Part shown: piece after piece, positions 22,273 to 37,200 of the stretch
How the letters are laid out: the number at the start of each line of letters is the position of its first letter
Position numbering within the stretch: the first letter of the stretch is position 1
DNA from: Rhabditoides inermis
Lineage: Eukaryota > Nematoda > Chromadorea > Rhabditida > Rhabditidae
Length of the DNA stretch: 64,000 bases
Assembly (NCBI GenBank): GCA_963966185.1
Contig: CAWZYM010000238.1
Location: forward strand, 1 to 64,000
Reading direction: 5' to 3'
Translations under genes and position numbers: made by a program
The notes under the pieces: generated by a model
Told to the model about the DNA's origin: nothing
Database searches by the model: none
The model's input: only the letters and a program-made list of their open reading frames with translations

Positions 22273-25200
22273 TGGATATCTCGGTGGTCAGATGGAGAGG
22301 CGTCGCCCGGCTCGCATCTCTCCCTCTTCCCCTCTCCCCATCTCATCCATTCACATTGGTACTGTTGGATATCTCGGTGGTCAGATGGAGAGGCGTCGCC
22401 CCGCTCGCATCTCTCCCTCTTCCCCTCTCCCCATCTCATCCATTCACATTGGTACTGTTGGATATCTCGGTGGTCAGATGGAGAGGCGTCGCCCGGCTCG
22501 CATCTCTCCCTCTTCCCCTCTCCCCATCTCATCCATTCACATTGGTACTGTTGGATATCTCGGTGGTCAGATGGAGAGGCGTCGCCCGGCTCGCATCTCT
22601 TCCTCTTCCCCTCTCCCCATCTTATCCATTCACATTGGTACTGTTGGATATCTATGTGGTCAGATGGAAAGGCGTCGCCCGGCTCGCATCTCTCCCTCTT
22701 CCCCTCTCCCCATCTCATCCATTCACATTGGTACTGTTGGATATCTCGGTGGTCAGATGGAGAGGCGTCGCCCGGCTCGCATCTCTCCCTCTTCCCCTCT
22801 CCCCATCTCATCCATTCACATTGGTACTGTTGGATATCTCGGTGTTCAGATGGAGAGGCGTCGCCCGGCTCGCATCTCTCCCTCTTCCCCTCTCCCCATC
22901 TCATCCATTCACATTGGTACTGTTGGATATCTCGGTGGTCAGATGGAGAGGCGTCGCCCGGCTCGCATCTCTCCCTCTTCCCCTCTCTCCATCTCATCCA
23001 TTCACATTGGTACTGTTGGATATCTCGGTGGTCAGATGGAGAGGCGTCGCCCGGCTCGCATCTCTCCCTCTTCCCCTCTCCCCATCTCATCCATTCACAT
23101 TGGTACTGTTGGATATCTCGGTGGTCAGATGGAGAGGCGTCGCCCCGCTCGCAACTCTCCCTCTTCCCCTCTCCCCATCTCATCCATTCACATTGGTACT
23201 GTTGGATATCTATGTGGTCAGATGGAAAGGCGTCGCCCGGCTCGCATCTCTCCCTCTTCCCCTCTCCCCATCTCATCCATTCACATTGGTACTGTTGGAT
23301 ATCTCGATGGTCAGATGGAGAGGCGTCGCCCGGCTCGCATCTCTTCCTCTTCCCCTCTCCCCATCTTATCCATTCACATTGGTACTGTTGGATATCTATG
23401 TGGTCAGATGGAAAGGCGTCGCCCGGCTCGCATCTCTCCCTATTCCCCTCTCCCCATCTCATCCATTCACATTGGTACTGTTGGATATCTCGGTGGTCAG
23501 ATGGAGAGGCGTCGCCCGGCTCGCATCTCTCCCTCTTCCCCTCTCCCCATCTCATCCATTCACATTGGTACTGTTGGATATCTCGGTGTTCAGATGGAGA
23601 GGCGTCGCCCGGCTCGCATCTCTCCCTCTTCCCCTCTCCCCATCTCATCCACTCACATTGGTACTGTAATCTATATGGGTGGTCAGATGGAGAGGCGTCG
23701 CCCCGCTCGCATCTCTCCTTCTTCCTCTCTCCCCATCTCATCCATTCACATTGGTACTGTTGTATATCTCGGTGGTCAGATGGAGAGGCGTCGCCTCGCT
23801 CGCATCTCTCTCTCTTCCCATCTCCCCATCTCATCCATTCACAATGGTACTGTTGGATATCTCGGTGGTCAGACGGAGAGGCGTCGTCCCGCTCGCATCT
23901 CTCCCTCTTCCCCTCTCCCCATCTCATCCACTCACATTGGTACTGTTGGATATCTCGGTGGTCAGATGGAAAGGCGTCGCCCCGCTCGCATTTCTTCCTC
24001 TTCCTCTCTCCCCATCTCATCCATTCACATTGGTACTGTTGGATATCTCAGTGGTCAGATGGAGAGGCGTCGCCCGGCTCGCATCTCTCCTTCTTCCTCT
24101 CTCCCCATCTCATCCATTCACATTGGTACTGTTGTATATCTCGGTGGTCAGATGGAGAGGCGTCGCCTCGCTCGCATCTCTCTCTCTTCCCATCTCCCCA
24201 TCTCATCCATTCACAATGGTACTGTTGGATATCTCGGTGGTCAGACGGAGAGGCGTCGTCCCGCTCGCATCTCTCCCTCTTCCCCTCTCCCCATCTCATC
24301 CACTCACATTGGTACTGTTGGATATCTCGGTGGTCAGATGGAAAGGCGTCGCCCCGCTCGCATTTCTCCCTCTTCCTCTCTCCCCATCTCATCCATTCAC
24401 ATTGGTACTGTTGGATATCTCGGTGGTCAGATGGAGAGGCGTCGCCCGGCTCGCATCTCTCCCTCTTCCTCTCTCCCCATCTCATCCATTCACATTGGTA
24501 CTGTTGGATATCTCGGTGGTCAGATGAAGAGGCGTCGCCCCGCTCGCATCTCTCCCTCTTCCCCTCTCCCCATCTCATCCATTCACATTGGTACTGTATT
24601 CTATATCGGTAGTCAGATGGAGAGGCGTCGCCCCGCTCGCATCTCTCCCTCTTCCCCTCTCCCCATCTCATCCATTCACATTGGTACTGTTGGATATCTC
24701 GGTGGTCAGATGAAGAGGCGTCGCCCGGCTCGCATCTCTCCCTCTTCCCCTCTCCCAATCTCATCCATTCACATTGGTACTGTTGGATATCTCGGTGGTC
24801 AGATGGAGAGGCGTCGCCCCGCTCGCATCTCTCCCTCTTCCCCTCTCCCCATCTCATCCATTCACATTGGTACTGTTGGATATCTCGGTGGTCAGATGGA
24901 GAGGCGTCGCCCCGCTCGCATTTCTCCCTCTTCCTCTCTCCCCATCTCATCCATTCACATTGGTACTGTTGGATATCTCGGTGGTCAGATGGAGAGGCGT
25001 CGCCCGGCTCGCATCTCTTCCTCTTCCCCTCTCCCCATCTCATCCATTTACATTGGTACTGTTGGATATCTCGGTGGTCAGACGGAGAGGCGTCGTCCCG
25101 CTCGCATCTCTCCCTCTTCCCCTCTCCCCATCTCATCCATTTACATTGGTACTGTTGGATATCTCGGTGGTCAGATGAAGAGGCGTCGCCCCGCTCGCAT

Positions 25201-28200
25201 CTCTCTCTTCCCCTCTTCCCATCTCATCCACTCACATTGGTACTGTAATCTATATGGGTGGTCAGATGGAGAGGCGTCGCCCCGCTCGCATCTCTACCTC
25301 TTCCCCTCTCCCCATCTCATCCATTCACATTGGTACTGTATTCTATCTCGGTAGTCAGATGGAGAGACGTCGCCTCGCTCGCATCTCTCCCTCTTCCCCT
25401 CTCCTCATCTCATTCATTCACATTGGTACTGTTGTATATATCTCGGTGGTCAGATGGAGAGGCGTCGCCTCGCTCGCATCTCTCCCTCTTCCCATCTCCC
25501 CATCTCATCCATTCACAATGGTACTGTTGGATATCTCGGTGGTCAGACGGATAGGCGTCGTCCCGCTCGCATCTCTCCCTCTTCCCCTCTCCCCATCTCA
25601 TCCATTTACATTGGTACTGTTGGATATTTCGGTGGTCAGATGGAGAGGCGTCGCCCGGCTCGCATCTCTCCCTCTTCCCCTCTCCCCATCTCATCCATTC
25701 ACATTGGTACTGTTGGATATCTCGGTGGTCAGATGAAGAGGCGTCGCCCCGCTCGCATCTCTCTCTTCCCCTCTTCCCATCTCATCCACTCACAATTGGT
25801 ACTGTAATCTATATGGGTGGTCAGATGGAGAGGCGTCGCCCCGCTCGCATCTCTCCCTCTTCCCCTCTCCCCATCTCATCCATTCACATTGGTACTGTTT
25901 TCTATCTCGGTAGTCAGATGGAGAGACGTCGCCTCGCTCGCATCTCTCTCTCTTCCCATCTCCCCATCTCATCCATTCACAATGGTACTGTTGGATATCT
26001 CGGTGGTCAGACGGAGAGGCGTCGTCCCGCTCGCATCTCTCCCTCTTCCCCTCTCCCCATCTCATCCACTCACATTGGTACTGTTGGATATCTCGGTGGT
26101 CAGATGGAAAGGCGTCGCCCCGCTCGCATTTCTCCCTCTTCCTCTCTCCCCATCTCATCCATTCACATTGGTACTGTTGGATATCTCAGTGGTCAGATGG
26201 AGAGGCGTCGCCCGGCTCGCATCTCTCCTTCTTCCTCTCTCCCCATCTCATCCATTCACATTGGTACTGTTGTATATCTCGGTGGTCAGATGGAGAGGCG
26301 TCGCCTCGCTCGCATCTCTCTCTCTTCCCATCTCCCCATCTCATCCATTCACAATGGTACTGTTGGATATCTCGGTGGTCAGACGGAGAGGCGTCGTCCC
26401 GCTCGCATCTCTCCCTCTTCCCCTCTCCCCATCTCATCCACTCACATTGGTACTGTTGGATATCTCGGTGGTCAGATGGAAAGGCGTCGCCCCGCTCGCA
26501 TTTCTCCCAATTCCTCTCTCCCCATCTCATCCATTCACATTGGTACTGTTGGATATCTCGGTGGTCAGATGGAGAGGCGTCGCCCGGCTCGCATCTCTCC
26601 CTCTTCCTCTCTCCCCATCTCATCCATTCACATTGGTACTGTTGGATATCTCGGTGGTCAGATGAAGAGGCGTCGCCCCGCTCGCATCTCTCCCTCTTCC
26701 CCTCTCCCCATCTCATCCATTCACATTGGTACTGTATTCTATATCGGTAGTCAGATGGAGAGGCGTCGCCCCGCTCGCATCTCTCCCTCTTCCCCTCTCC
26801 CCATCTCATCCATTCACATTGGTACTGTTGGATATCTCGGTGGTCAGATGAAGAGGCGTCGCCCGGCTCGCATCTCTCCCTCTTCCCCTCTCCCAATCTC
26901 ATCCATTCACATTGGTACTGTTGGATATCTCGGTGGTCAGATGGAGAGGCGTCGCCCCGCTCGCATCTCTCCCTCTTCCCCTCTCCCCATCTCATCCATT
27001 CACATTGGTACTGTTGGATATCTCGGTGGTCAGATGGAGAGGCGTCGCCCCGCTCGCATTTCTCCCTCTTCCTCTCTCCCCATCTCATCCATTCACATTG
27101 GTACTGTTGGATATCTCGGTGGTCAGATGGAGAGGCGTCGCCCGGCTCGCATCTCTTCCTCTTCCCCTCTCCCCATCTCATCCATTTACATTGGTACTGT
27201 TGGATATCTCGGTGGTCAGACGGAGAGGCGTCGTCCCGCTCGCATCTCTCCCTCTTCCCCTCTCCCCATCTCATCCATTTACATTGGTACTGTTGGATAT
27301 CTCGGTGGTCAGATGAAGAGGCGTCGCCCCGCTCGCATCTCTCTCTTCCCCTCTTCCCATCTCATCCACTCACATTGGTACTGTAATCTATATGGGTGGT
27401 CAGATGGAGAGGCGTCGCCCCGCTCGCATCTCTACCTCTTCCCCTCTCCCCATCTCATCCATTCACATTGGTACTGTTGGATATCTCGGTGGTCAGACGG
27501 ATAGGCGTCGCCTCGCTCGCATCTCTCCCTCTTCCCATCTCCCCATCTCATCCATTCACAATGGTACTGTTGGATATCTCGGTGGTCAGACGGATAGGCG
27601 TCGTCCCGCTCGCATCTCTCCCTCTTCCCCTCTCCCCATCTCATCCATTTACATTGGTACTGTTGGATATTTCGGTGGTCAGATGGAGAGGCGTCGCCCG
27701 GCTCGCATCTCTCCCTCTTCCCCTCTCCCCATCTCATCCATTCACATTGGTACTGTTGGATATCTCGGTGGTCAGATGAAGAGGCGTCGCCCCGCTCGCA
27801 TCTCTCTCTTCCCCTCTTCCCATCTCATCCACTCACATTGGTACTGTAATCTATATGGGTGGTCAGATGGAGAGGCGTCGCCCCGCTCGCATCTCTCCCT
27901 CTTCCCCTCTCCCCATCTCATCCATTCACATTGGTACTGTTTTCTATCTCGGTAGTCAGATGGAGAGACGTCGCCTCGCTCGCATCTCTCCCTCTTCCCC
28001 TCTCCTCATCTCATTCATTCACATTGGTACTGTATTCTATATGGGTGGTCAGATGGAGAGGCGTCGCCCCGCTCGCATCTCTCCCTCTTCCTCTCTCCCC
28101 ATCTCATCCATTCACATTGGTACTGTTGGATATCTCGGTGGTCAGACGGAGAGGCGTCGTCCCGCTCGCATCTCTCCCTCTTCCCCTCTCCCCATCTCAT

Positions 28201-31200
28201 CCACTCACATTGGTACTGTTGGATATCTCGGTGGTCAGATGGAGAGGCGTCGCCCCGCTCGCATTTCTCCCTCTTCCTCTCTCCCCATCTCATCCATTCA
28301 CATTGGTACTGTTGGATATCTCGGTGGTCAGATGGAGAGGCGTCGCCCCGCTCGCATCTCTCTCTTCCCCTCTTCCCATCTCATCCACTCACATTGGTAC
28401 TGTAATCTATATGGGTGGTCAGATGGAGAAGCGTCGCCCCGCTCGCATCTCTCCCTCTTCCCCTCTCCCCATCTCATCCATTCACATTGGTACTGTATTC
28501 TATCTCGGTAGTCAGATGGAGAGACGTCGCCTCGCTCGCATCTCTCCCTCTTCCCCTCTCCTCATCTCATTCATTCACATTGGTACTGTATTCTATATGG
28601 GTGGTCAGATGGAGAGGCGTCGCCCCGCTCGCATCTCTCCCTCTTCCTCTCTCCCCATCTCATCCATTCACATTGGTACTGTTGGATATCTCGGTGGTCA
28701 GACGGAGAGGCGTCGTCCCGCTCGCATCTCTCCCTCTTCCCCTCTCCCCATCTCATCCACTCACATTGGTACTGTTGGATATCTCGGTAGTCAGATGGAG
28801 AGACGTCGCCTCGCTCGCATCTCTCCCTCTTCCCCTCTCCTCATCTCATTCATTCACATTGGTACTGTTGTATATATCTCGGTGGTCAGATGGAGAGGCG
28901 TCGCCCCGCTCGCATCTCTCCCTCTTCCCCTCTCCCCATCTCATCCATTCACATTGGTACTGTTGGATATCTCGGTGGTCAGATGGAGAGGCGTCGCCCC
29001 GCTCGCATTTCTCCCTCTTCCTCTCTCCCCATCTCATCCATTCACATTGGTACTGTAATCTATATGGGTGGTCAGATGGAGAGGCGTCGCCCCGCTCGCA
29101 TCTCTCCCTCTTCCCCTCTCCCCATCTCATCCATTCACATTGGTACTGTTGGATATCTCGGTGGTCAGACGGAGAGGCGTCGTCCCGCTCGCATCTCTCC
29201 CTCTTCCCCTCTCCCCATCTCATCCACTCACATTGGTACTGTTGGATATCTCGGTGGTCAGATGGAGAGGCGTCGCCCCGCTCGCATTTCTCCCTCTTCC
29301 TCTCTCCCCATCTCATCCATTCACATTGGTACTGTTGGATATCTCGGTGGTCAGATGGAGAGGTGTCGCCCCGCTCGCATCTCTCTCTTCCCCTCTTCCC
29401 ATCTCATCCACTCACATTGGTACTGTAATCTATATGGGTGGTCAGATGGAGAAGCGTCGCCCCGCTCGCATCTCTCCCTCTTCCCCTCTCCCCATCTCAT
29501 CCATTCACATTGGTACTGTATTCTATCTCGGTAGTCAGATGGAGAGACGTCGCCTCGCTCGCATCTCTCCCTCTTCCCCTCTCCTCATCTCATTCATTCA
29601 CATTGGTACTGTATTCTATATGGGTGGTCAGATGGAGAGGCGTCGCCCCGCTCGCATCTCTCCCTCTTCCTCTCTCCCCATCTCATCCATTCACATTGGT
29701 ACTGTTGGATATCTCGGTGGTCAGACGGAGAGGCGTCGTCCCGCTCGCATCTCTCCCTCTTCCCCTCTCCCCATCTCATCCACTCACATTGGTACTGTTG
29801 GATATCTCGGTGGTCAGATGGAGAGGCGTCGCCCCGCTCGCATTTCTCCCTCTTCCTCTCTCCCCATCTCATCCATTCACATTGGTACTGTTGGATATCT
29901 CGGTGGTCAGATGGAGAGGCGTCGCCCGGCTCGCATCTCTCCCTCTTCCCCTTTCCCCATCTCATCCATTTACATTGGTACTGTTGGATATCTCGGTGGT
30001 CAGATGGAGAGGCGTCGCCCCGCTCGCATCTCTCCCTCTTCCCCTCTCCCCATCTCATCCATTCACATTGGTACTGTTGGATATCTCGGTGGTCAGACGG
30101 AGAGGCGTCGTCCCGCTCGCATCTCTCCCTCTTCCCCTCTCCCCATCTCATCCACTCACATTGGTACTGTTGGATATCTCGGTGGTCAGATGGAGAGGCG
30201 TCGCCTCGCTCGCATCTCTCCCTCTTCCCATCTCCCCATCTCATCCATTCACAATGGTACTGTTGGATATCTCGGTGGTCAGACGGAGAGGCGTCGTCCC
30301 GCTCGCATCTCTCCCTCTTCCCCTCTCCCCATCTCATCCACTCACATTGGTACTGTATTCTACATGGGTGGTCTGATGGGGAGGCGTCGCCCCGCTCGCA
30401 TTTCTCCCTCTACCCCTCTCCCCATCTCATCCATTCACATTCGTACTGTTGGATATCTCGGTGGTCAGATGGAGAGGCGTCGCCCGGCTCGCATCTCTCC
30501 CTCTTCCCCTCTCCCCATCTCATTCACTCACATTGGTACTGTTGGATATCTCGGTGGTCAGATGGAGAGGCGTCGCCCCGCTCGCATCTCTCCCTCTTCC
30601 CCTCTCCCCATCTCATCCATTCACATTGGTACTGTTGGATATCTCGGTGGTCAGATGGAGAGGCGTCGCCCCGCTCGCATTTCTCCCTCTTCCTCTCTCC
30701 CCATCTCATCCATTTACATTGGTACTGTTGGATATCTCGGTGGTCAGATGAAGAGGCGTCGCCCCGCTCGCATCTCTCTCTTCCCCTCTTCCCATCTCAT
30801 CCACTCACATTGGTACTGTAATCTATATGGGTGGTCAGATGGAGAGGCGTCGCCCCGCTCGCATCTCTACCTCTTCCCCTCTCCCCATCTCATCCATTCA
30901 CATTGGTACTGTATTCTATCTCGGTAGTCAGATGGAGAGACGTCGCCTCGCTCGCATCTCTCCCTCTTCCCCTCTCCTCATCTCATTCATTCACATTGGT
31001 ACTGTTGTATATATCTCGGTGGTCAGATGGAGAGGCGTCGCCTCGCTCGCATCTCTCCCTCTTCCCATCTCCCCATCTCATCCATTCACAATGGTACTGT
31101 TGGATATCTCGGTGGTCAGACGGATAGGCGTCGTCCCGCTCGCATCTCTCCCTCTTCCCCTCTCCCCATCTCATCCATTTACATTGGTACTGTTGGATAT

Positions 31201-34200
31201 TTCGGTGGTCAGATGGAGAGGCGTCGCCCGGCTCGCATCTCTCCCTCTTCCCCTCTCCCCATCTCATCCATTCACATTGGTACTGTTGGATATCTCGGTG
31301 GTCAGATGAAGAGGCGTCGCCCCGCTCGCATCTCTCTCTTCCCCTCTTCCCATCTCATCCACTCACATTGGTACTGTAATCTATATGGGTGGTCAGATGG
31401 AGAGGCGTCGCCCCGCTCGCATCTCTCCCTCTTCCCCTCTCCCCATCTCATCCATTCACATTGGTACTGTTTTCTATCTCGGTAGTCAGATGGAGAGACG
31501 TCGCCTCGCTCGCATCTCTCTCTCTTCCCATCTCCCCATCTCATCCATTCACAATGGTACTGTTGGATATCTCGGTGGTCAGACGGAGAGGCGTCGTCCC
31601 GCTCGCATCTCTCTCTCTTCCCCTCTCCCCATCTCATCCACTCACATTGGTACTGTTGGATATCTCGGTGGTCAGATGGAAAGGCGTCGCCCCGCTCGCA
31701 TTTCTCCCTCTTCCTCTCTCCCCATCTCATCCATTCACATTGGTACTGTTGGATATCTCAGTGGTCAGATGGAGAGGCGTCGCCCGGCTCGCATCTCTCC
31801 TTCTTCCTCTCTCCCCATCTCATCCATTCACATTGGTACTGTTGTATATCTCGGTGGTCAGATGGAGAGGCGTCGCCTCGCTCGCATCTCTCTCTCTTCC
31901 CATCTCCCCATCTCATCCATTCACAATGGTACTGTTGGATATCTCGGTGGTCAGACGGAGAGGCGTCGTCCCGCTCGCATCTCTCCCTCTTCCCCTCTCC
32001 CCATCTCATCCACTCACATTGGTACTGTTGGATATCTCGGTGGTCAGATGGAAAGGCGTCGCCCCGCTCGCATTTCTCCCTCTTCCTCTCTCCCCATCTC
32101 ATCCATTCACATTGGTACTGTTGGATATCTCGGTGGTCAGATGGAGAGGCGTCGCCCGGCTCGCATCTCTCCCTCTTCCTCTCTCCCCATCTCATCCATT
32201 CACATTGGTACTGTTGGATATCTCGGTGGTCAGATGAAGAGGCGTCGCCCCGCTCGCATCTCTCCCTCTTCCCCTCTCCCCATCTCATCCATTCACATTG
32301 GTACTGTATTCTATATCGGTAGTCAGATGGAGAGGCGTCGCCCCGCTCGCATCTCTCCCTCTTCCCCTCTCCCCATCTCATCCATTCACATTGGTACTGT
32401 TGGATATCTCGGTGGTCAGATGAAGAGGCGTCGCCCGGCTCGCATCTCTCCCTCTTCCCCTCTCCCAATCTCATCCATTCACATTGGTACTGTTGGATAT
32501 CTCGGTGGTCAGATGGAGAGGCGTCGCCCCGCTCGCATCTCTCCCTCTTCCCCTCTCCCCATCTCATCCATTCACATTGGTACTGTTGGATATCTCGGTG
32601 GTCAGATGGAGAGGCGTCGCCCCGCTCGCATTTCTCCCTCTTCCTCTCTCCCCATCTCATCCATTCACATTGGTACTGTTGGATATCTCGGTGGTCAGAT
32701 GGAGAGGCGTCGCCCGGCTCGCATCTCTTCCTCTTCCCCTCTCCCCATCTCATCCATTTACATTGGTACTGTTGGATATCTCGGTGGTCAGACGGAGAGG
32801 CGTCGTCCCGCTCGCATCTCTCCCTCTTCCCCTCTCCCCATCTCATCCATTTACATTGGTACTGTTGGATATCTCGGTGGTCAGATGAAGAGGCGTCGCC
32901 CCGCTCGCATCTCTCTCTTCCCCTCTTCCCATCTCATCCACTCACATTGGTACTGTAATCTATATGGGTGGTCAGATGGAGATGCGTCGCCCCGCTCGCA
33001 TCTCTACCTCTTCCCCTCTCCCCATCTCATCCATTCACATTGGTACTGTATTCTATCTCGGTAGTCAGATGGAGAGACGTCGCCTCGCTCGCATCTCTCC
33101 CTCTTCCCCTCTCCTCATCTCATTCATTCACATTGGTACTGTTGTATATATCTCGGTGGTCAGATGGAGAGGCGTCGCCTCGCTCGCATCTCTCCCTCTT
33201 CCCATCTCCCCATCTCATCCATTCACAATGGTACTGTTGGATATCTCGGTGGTCAGACGGATAGGCGTCGTCCCGCTCGCATCTCTCCCTCTTCCCCTCT
33301 CCCCATCTCATCCATTTACATTGGTACTGTTGGATATTTCGGTGGTCAGATGGAGAGGCGTCGCCCGGCTCGCATCTCTCCCTCTTCCCCTCTCCCCATC
33401 TCATCCATTCACATTGGTACTGTTGGATATCTCGGTGGTCAGATGAAGAGGCGTCGCCCCGCTCGCATCTCTCTCTTCCCCTCTTCCCATCTCATCCACT
33501 CACATTGGTACTGTAATCTATATGGGTGGTCAGATGGAGAGGCGTCGCCCCGCTCGCATCTCTCCCTCTTCCCCTCTCCCCATCTCATCCATTCACATTG
33601 GTACTGTTTTCTATCTCGGTAGTCAGATGGAGAGACGTCGCCTCGCTCGCATCTCTCCCTCTTCCCCTCTCCTCATCTCATTCATTCACATTGGTACTGT
33701 ATTCTATATGGGTGGTCAGATGGAGAGGCGTCGCCCCGCTCGCATCTCTCCCTCTTCCTCTCTCCCCATCTCATCCATTCACATTGGTACTGTTGGATAT
33801 CTCGGTGGTCAGACGGAGAGGCGTCGTCCCGCTCGCATCTCTCCCTCTTCCCCTCTCCCCATCTCATCCACTCACATTGGTACTGTTGGATATCTCGGTG
33901 GTCAGATGGAGAGGCGTCGCCCCGCTCGCATTTCTCCCTCTTCCTCTCTCCCCATCTCATCCATTCACATTGGTACTGTTGGATATCTCGGTGGTCAGAT
34001 GGAGAGGCGTCGCCCCGCTCGCATCTCTCTCTTCCCCTCTTCCCATCTCATCCACTCACATTGGTACTGTAATCTATATGGGTGGTCAGATGGAGAAGCG
34101 TCGCCCCGCTCGCATCTCTCCCTCTTCCCCTCTCCCCATCTCATCCATTCACATTGGTACTGTATTCTATCTCGGTAGTCAGATGGAGAGACGTCGCCTC

Positions 34201-37200
34201 GCTCGCATCTCTCCCTCTTCCCCTCTCCTCATCTCATTCATTCACATTGGTACTGTATTCTATATGGGTGGTCAGATGGAGAGGCGTCGCCCCGCTCGCA
34301 TCTCTCCCTCTTCCTCTCTCCCCATCTCATCCATTCACATTGGTACTGTTGGATATCTCGGTGGTCAGACGGAGAGGCGTCGTCCCGCTCGCATCTCTCC
34401 CTCTTCCCCTCTCCCCATCTCATCCACTCACATTGGTACTGTTGGATATCTCGGTAGTCAGATGGAGAGACGTCGCCTCGCTCGCATCTCTCCCTCTTCC
34501 CCTCTCCTCATCTCATTCATTCACATTGGTACTGTTGTATATATCTCGGTGGTCAGATGGAGAGGCGTCGCCCCGCTCGCATCTCTCCCTCTTCCCCTCT
34601 CCCCATCTCATCCATTCACATTGGTACTGTTGGATATCTCGGTGGTCAGATGGAGAGGCGTCGCCCCGCTCGCATTTCTCCCTCTTCCTCTCTCCCCATC
34701 TCATCCATTCACATTGGTACTGTAATCTATATGGGTGGTCAGATGGAGAGGCGTCGCCCCGCTCGCATCTCTCCCTCTTCCCCTCTCCCCATCTCATCCA
34801 TTCACATTGGTACTGTTGGATATCTCGGTGGTCAGACGGAGAGGCGTCGTCCCGCTCGCATCTCTCCCTCTTCCCCTCTCCCCATCTCATCCACTCACAT
34901 TGGTACTGTTGGATATCTCGGTGGTCAGATGGAGAGGCGTCGCCCCGCTCGCATTTCTCCCTCTTCCTCTCTCCCCATCTCATCCATTCACATTGGTACT
35001 GTTGGATATCTCGGTGGTCAGATGGAGAGGCGTCGCCCCGCTCGCATCTCTCTCTTCCCCTCTTCCCATCTCATCCACTCACATTGGTACTGTAATCTAT
35101 ATGGGTGGTCAGATGGAGAAGCGTCGCCCCGCTCGCATCTCTCCCTCTTCCCCTCTCCCCATCTCATCCATTCACATTGGTACTGTATTCTATCTCGGTA
35201 GTCAGATGGAGAGGCGTCGCCTCGCTCGCATCTCTCCCTCTTCCCATCTCCCCATCTCATCCATTCACAATGGTACTGTTGGATATCTCGGTGGTCAGAC
35301 GGATAGGCGTCGTCCCGCTCGCATCTCTCCCTCTTCCCCTCTCCCCATCTCATCCATTTACATTGGTACTGTTGGATATTTCGGTGGTCAGATGGAGAGG
35401 CGTCGCCCGGCTCGCATCTCTCCCTCTTCCCCTCTCCCCATCTCATCCATTCACATTGGTACTGTTGGATATCTCGGTGGTCAGATGAAGAGGCGTCGCC
35501 CCGCTCGCATCTCTCTCTTCCCCTCTTCCCATCTCATCCACTCACATTGGTACTGTAATCTATATGGGTGGTCAGATGGAGAGGCGTCGCCCCGCTCGCA
35601 TCTCTCCCTCTTCCCCTCTCCCCATCTCATCCATTCACATTGGTACTGTTTTCTATCTCGGTAGTCAGATGGAGAGACGTCGCCTCGCTCGCATCTCTCC
35701 CTCTTCCCCTCTCCCCATCTCATCCACTCACATTGGTACTGTTGGATATCTCGGTGGTCAGATGGAGAGGCGTCGCCTCGCTCGCATCTCTCCCTCTTCC
35801 CATCTCCCCATCTCATCCATTCACAATGGTACTGTTGGATATCTCGGTGGTCAGACGGAGAGGCGTCGTCCCGCTCGCATCTCTCCCTCTTCCCCTCTCC
35901 CCATCTCATCCACTCACATTGGTACTGTATTCTACATGGGTGGTCTGATGGGGAGGCGTCGCCCCGCTCGCATTTCTCCCTCTACCCCTCTCCCCATCTC
36001 ATCCATTCACATTCGTACTGTTGGATATCTCGGTGGTCAGATGGAGAGGCGTCGCCCGGCTCGCATCTCTCCCTCTTCCCCTCTCCCCATCTCATTCACT
36101 CACATTGGTACTGTTGGATATCTCGGTGGTCAGATGGAGAGGCGTCGCCCCGCTCGCATCTCTCCCTCTTCCCCTCTCCCCATCTCATCCATTCACATTG
36201 GTACTGTTGGATATCTCGGTGGTCAGATGGAGAGGCGTCGCCCCGCTCGCATTTCTCCCTCTTCCTCTCTCCCCATCTCATCCATTTACATTGGTACTGT
36301 TGGATATCTCGGTGGTCAGATGAAGAGGCGTCGCCCCGCTCGCATCTCTCTCTTCCCCTCTTCCCATCTCATCCACTCACATTGGTACTGTAATCTATAT
36401 GGGTGGTCAGATGGAGAGGCGTCGCCCCGCTCGCATCTCTACCTCTTCCCCTCTCCCCATCTCATCCATTCACATTGGTACTGTATTCTATCTCGGTAGT
36501 CAGATGGAGAGACGTCGCCTCGCTCGCATCTCTCCCTCTTCCCCTCTCCTCATCTCATTCATTCACATTGGTACTGTTGTATATATCTCGGTGGTCAGAT
36601 GGAGAGGCGTCGCCTCGCTCGCATCTCTCCCTCTTCCCATCTCCCCATCTCATCCATTCACAATGGTACTGTTGGATATCTCGGTGGTCAGACGGATAGG
36701 CGTCGTCCCGCTCGCATCTCTCCCTCTTCCCCTCTCCCCATCTCATCCATTTACATTGGTACTGTTGGATATTTCGGTGGTCAGATGGAGAGGCGTCGCC
36801 CGGCTCGCATCTCTCCCTCTTCCCCTCTCCCCATCTCATCCATTCACATTGGTACTGTTGGATATCTCGGTGGTCAGATGAAGAGGCGTCGCCCCGCTCG
36901 CATCTCTCTCTTCCCCTCTTCCCATCTCATCCACTCACATTGGTACTGTAATCTATATGGGTGGTCAGATGGAGAGGCGTCGCCCCGCTCGCATCTCTCC
37001 CTCTTCCCCTCTCCCCATCTCATCCATTCACATTGGTACTGTTTTCTATCTCGGTAGTCAGATGGAGAGACGTCGCCTCGCTCGCATCTCTCTCTCTTCC
37101 CATCTCCCCATCTCATCCATTCACAATGGTACTGTTGGATATCTCGGTGGTCAGACGGAGAGGCGTCGTCCCGCTCGCATCTCTCCCTCTTCCCCTCTCC

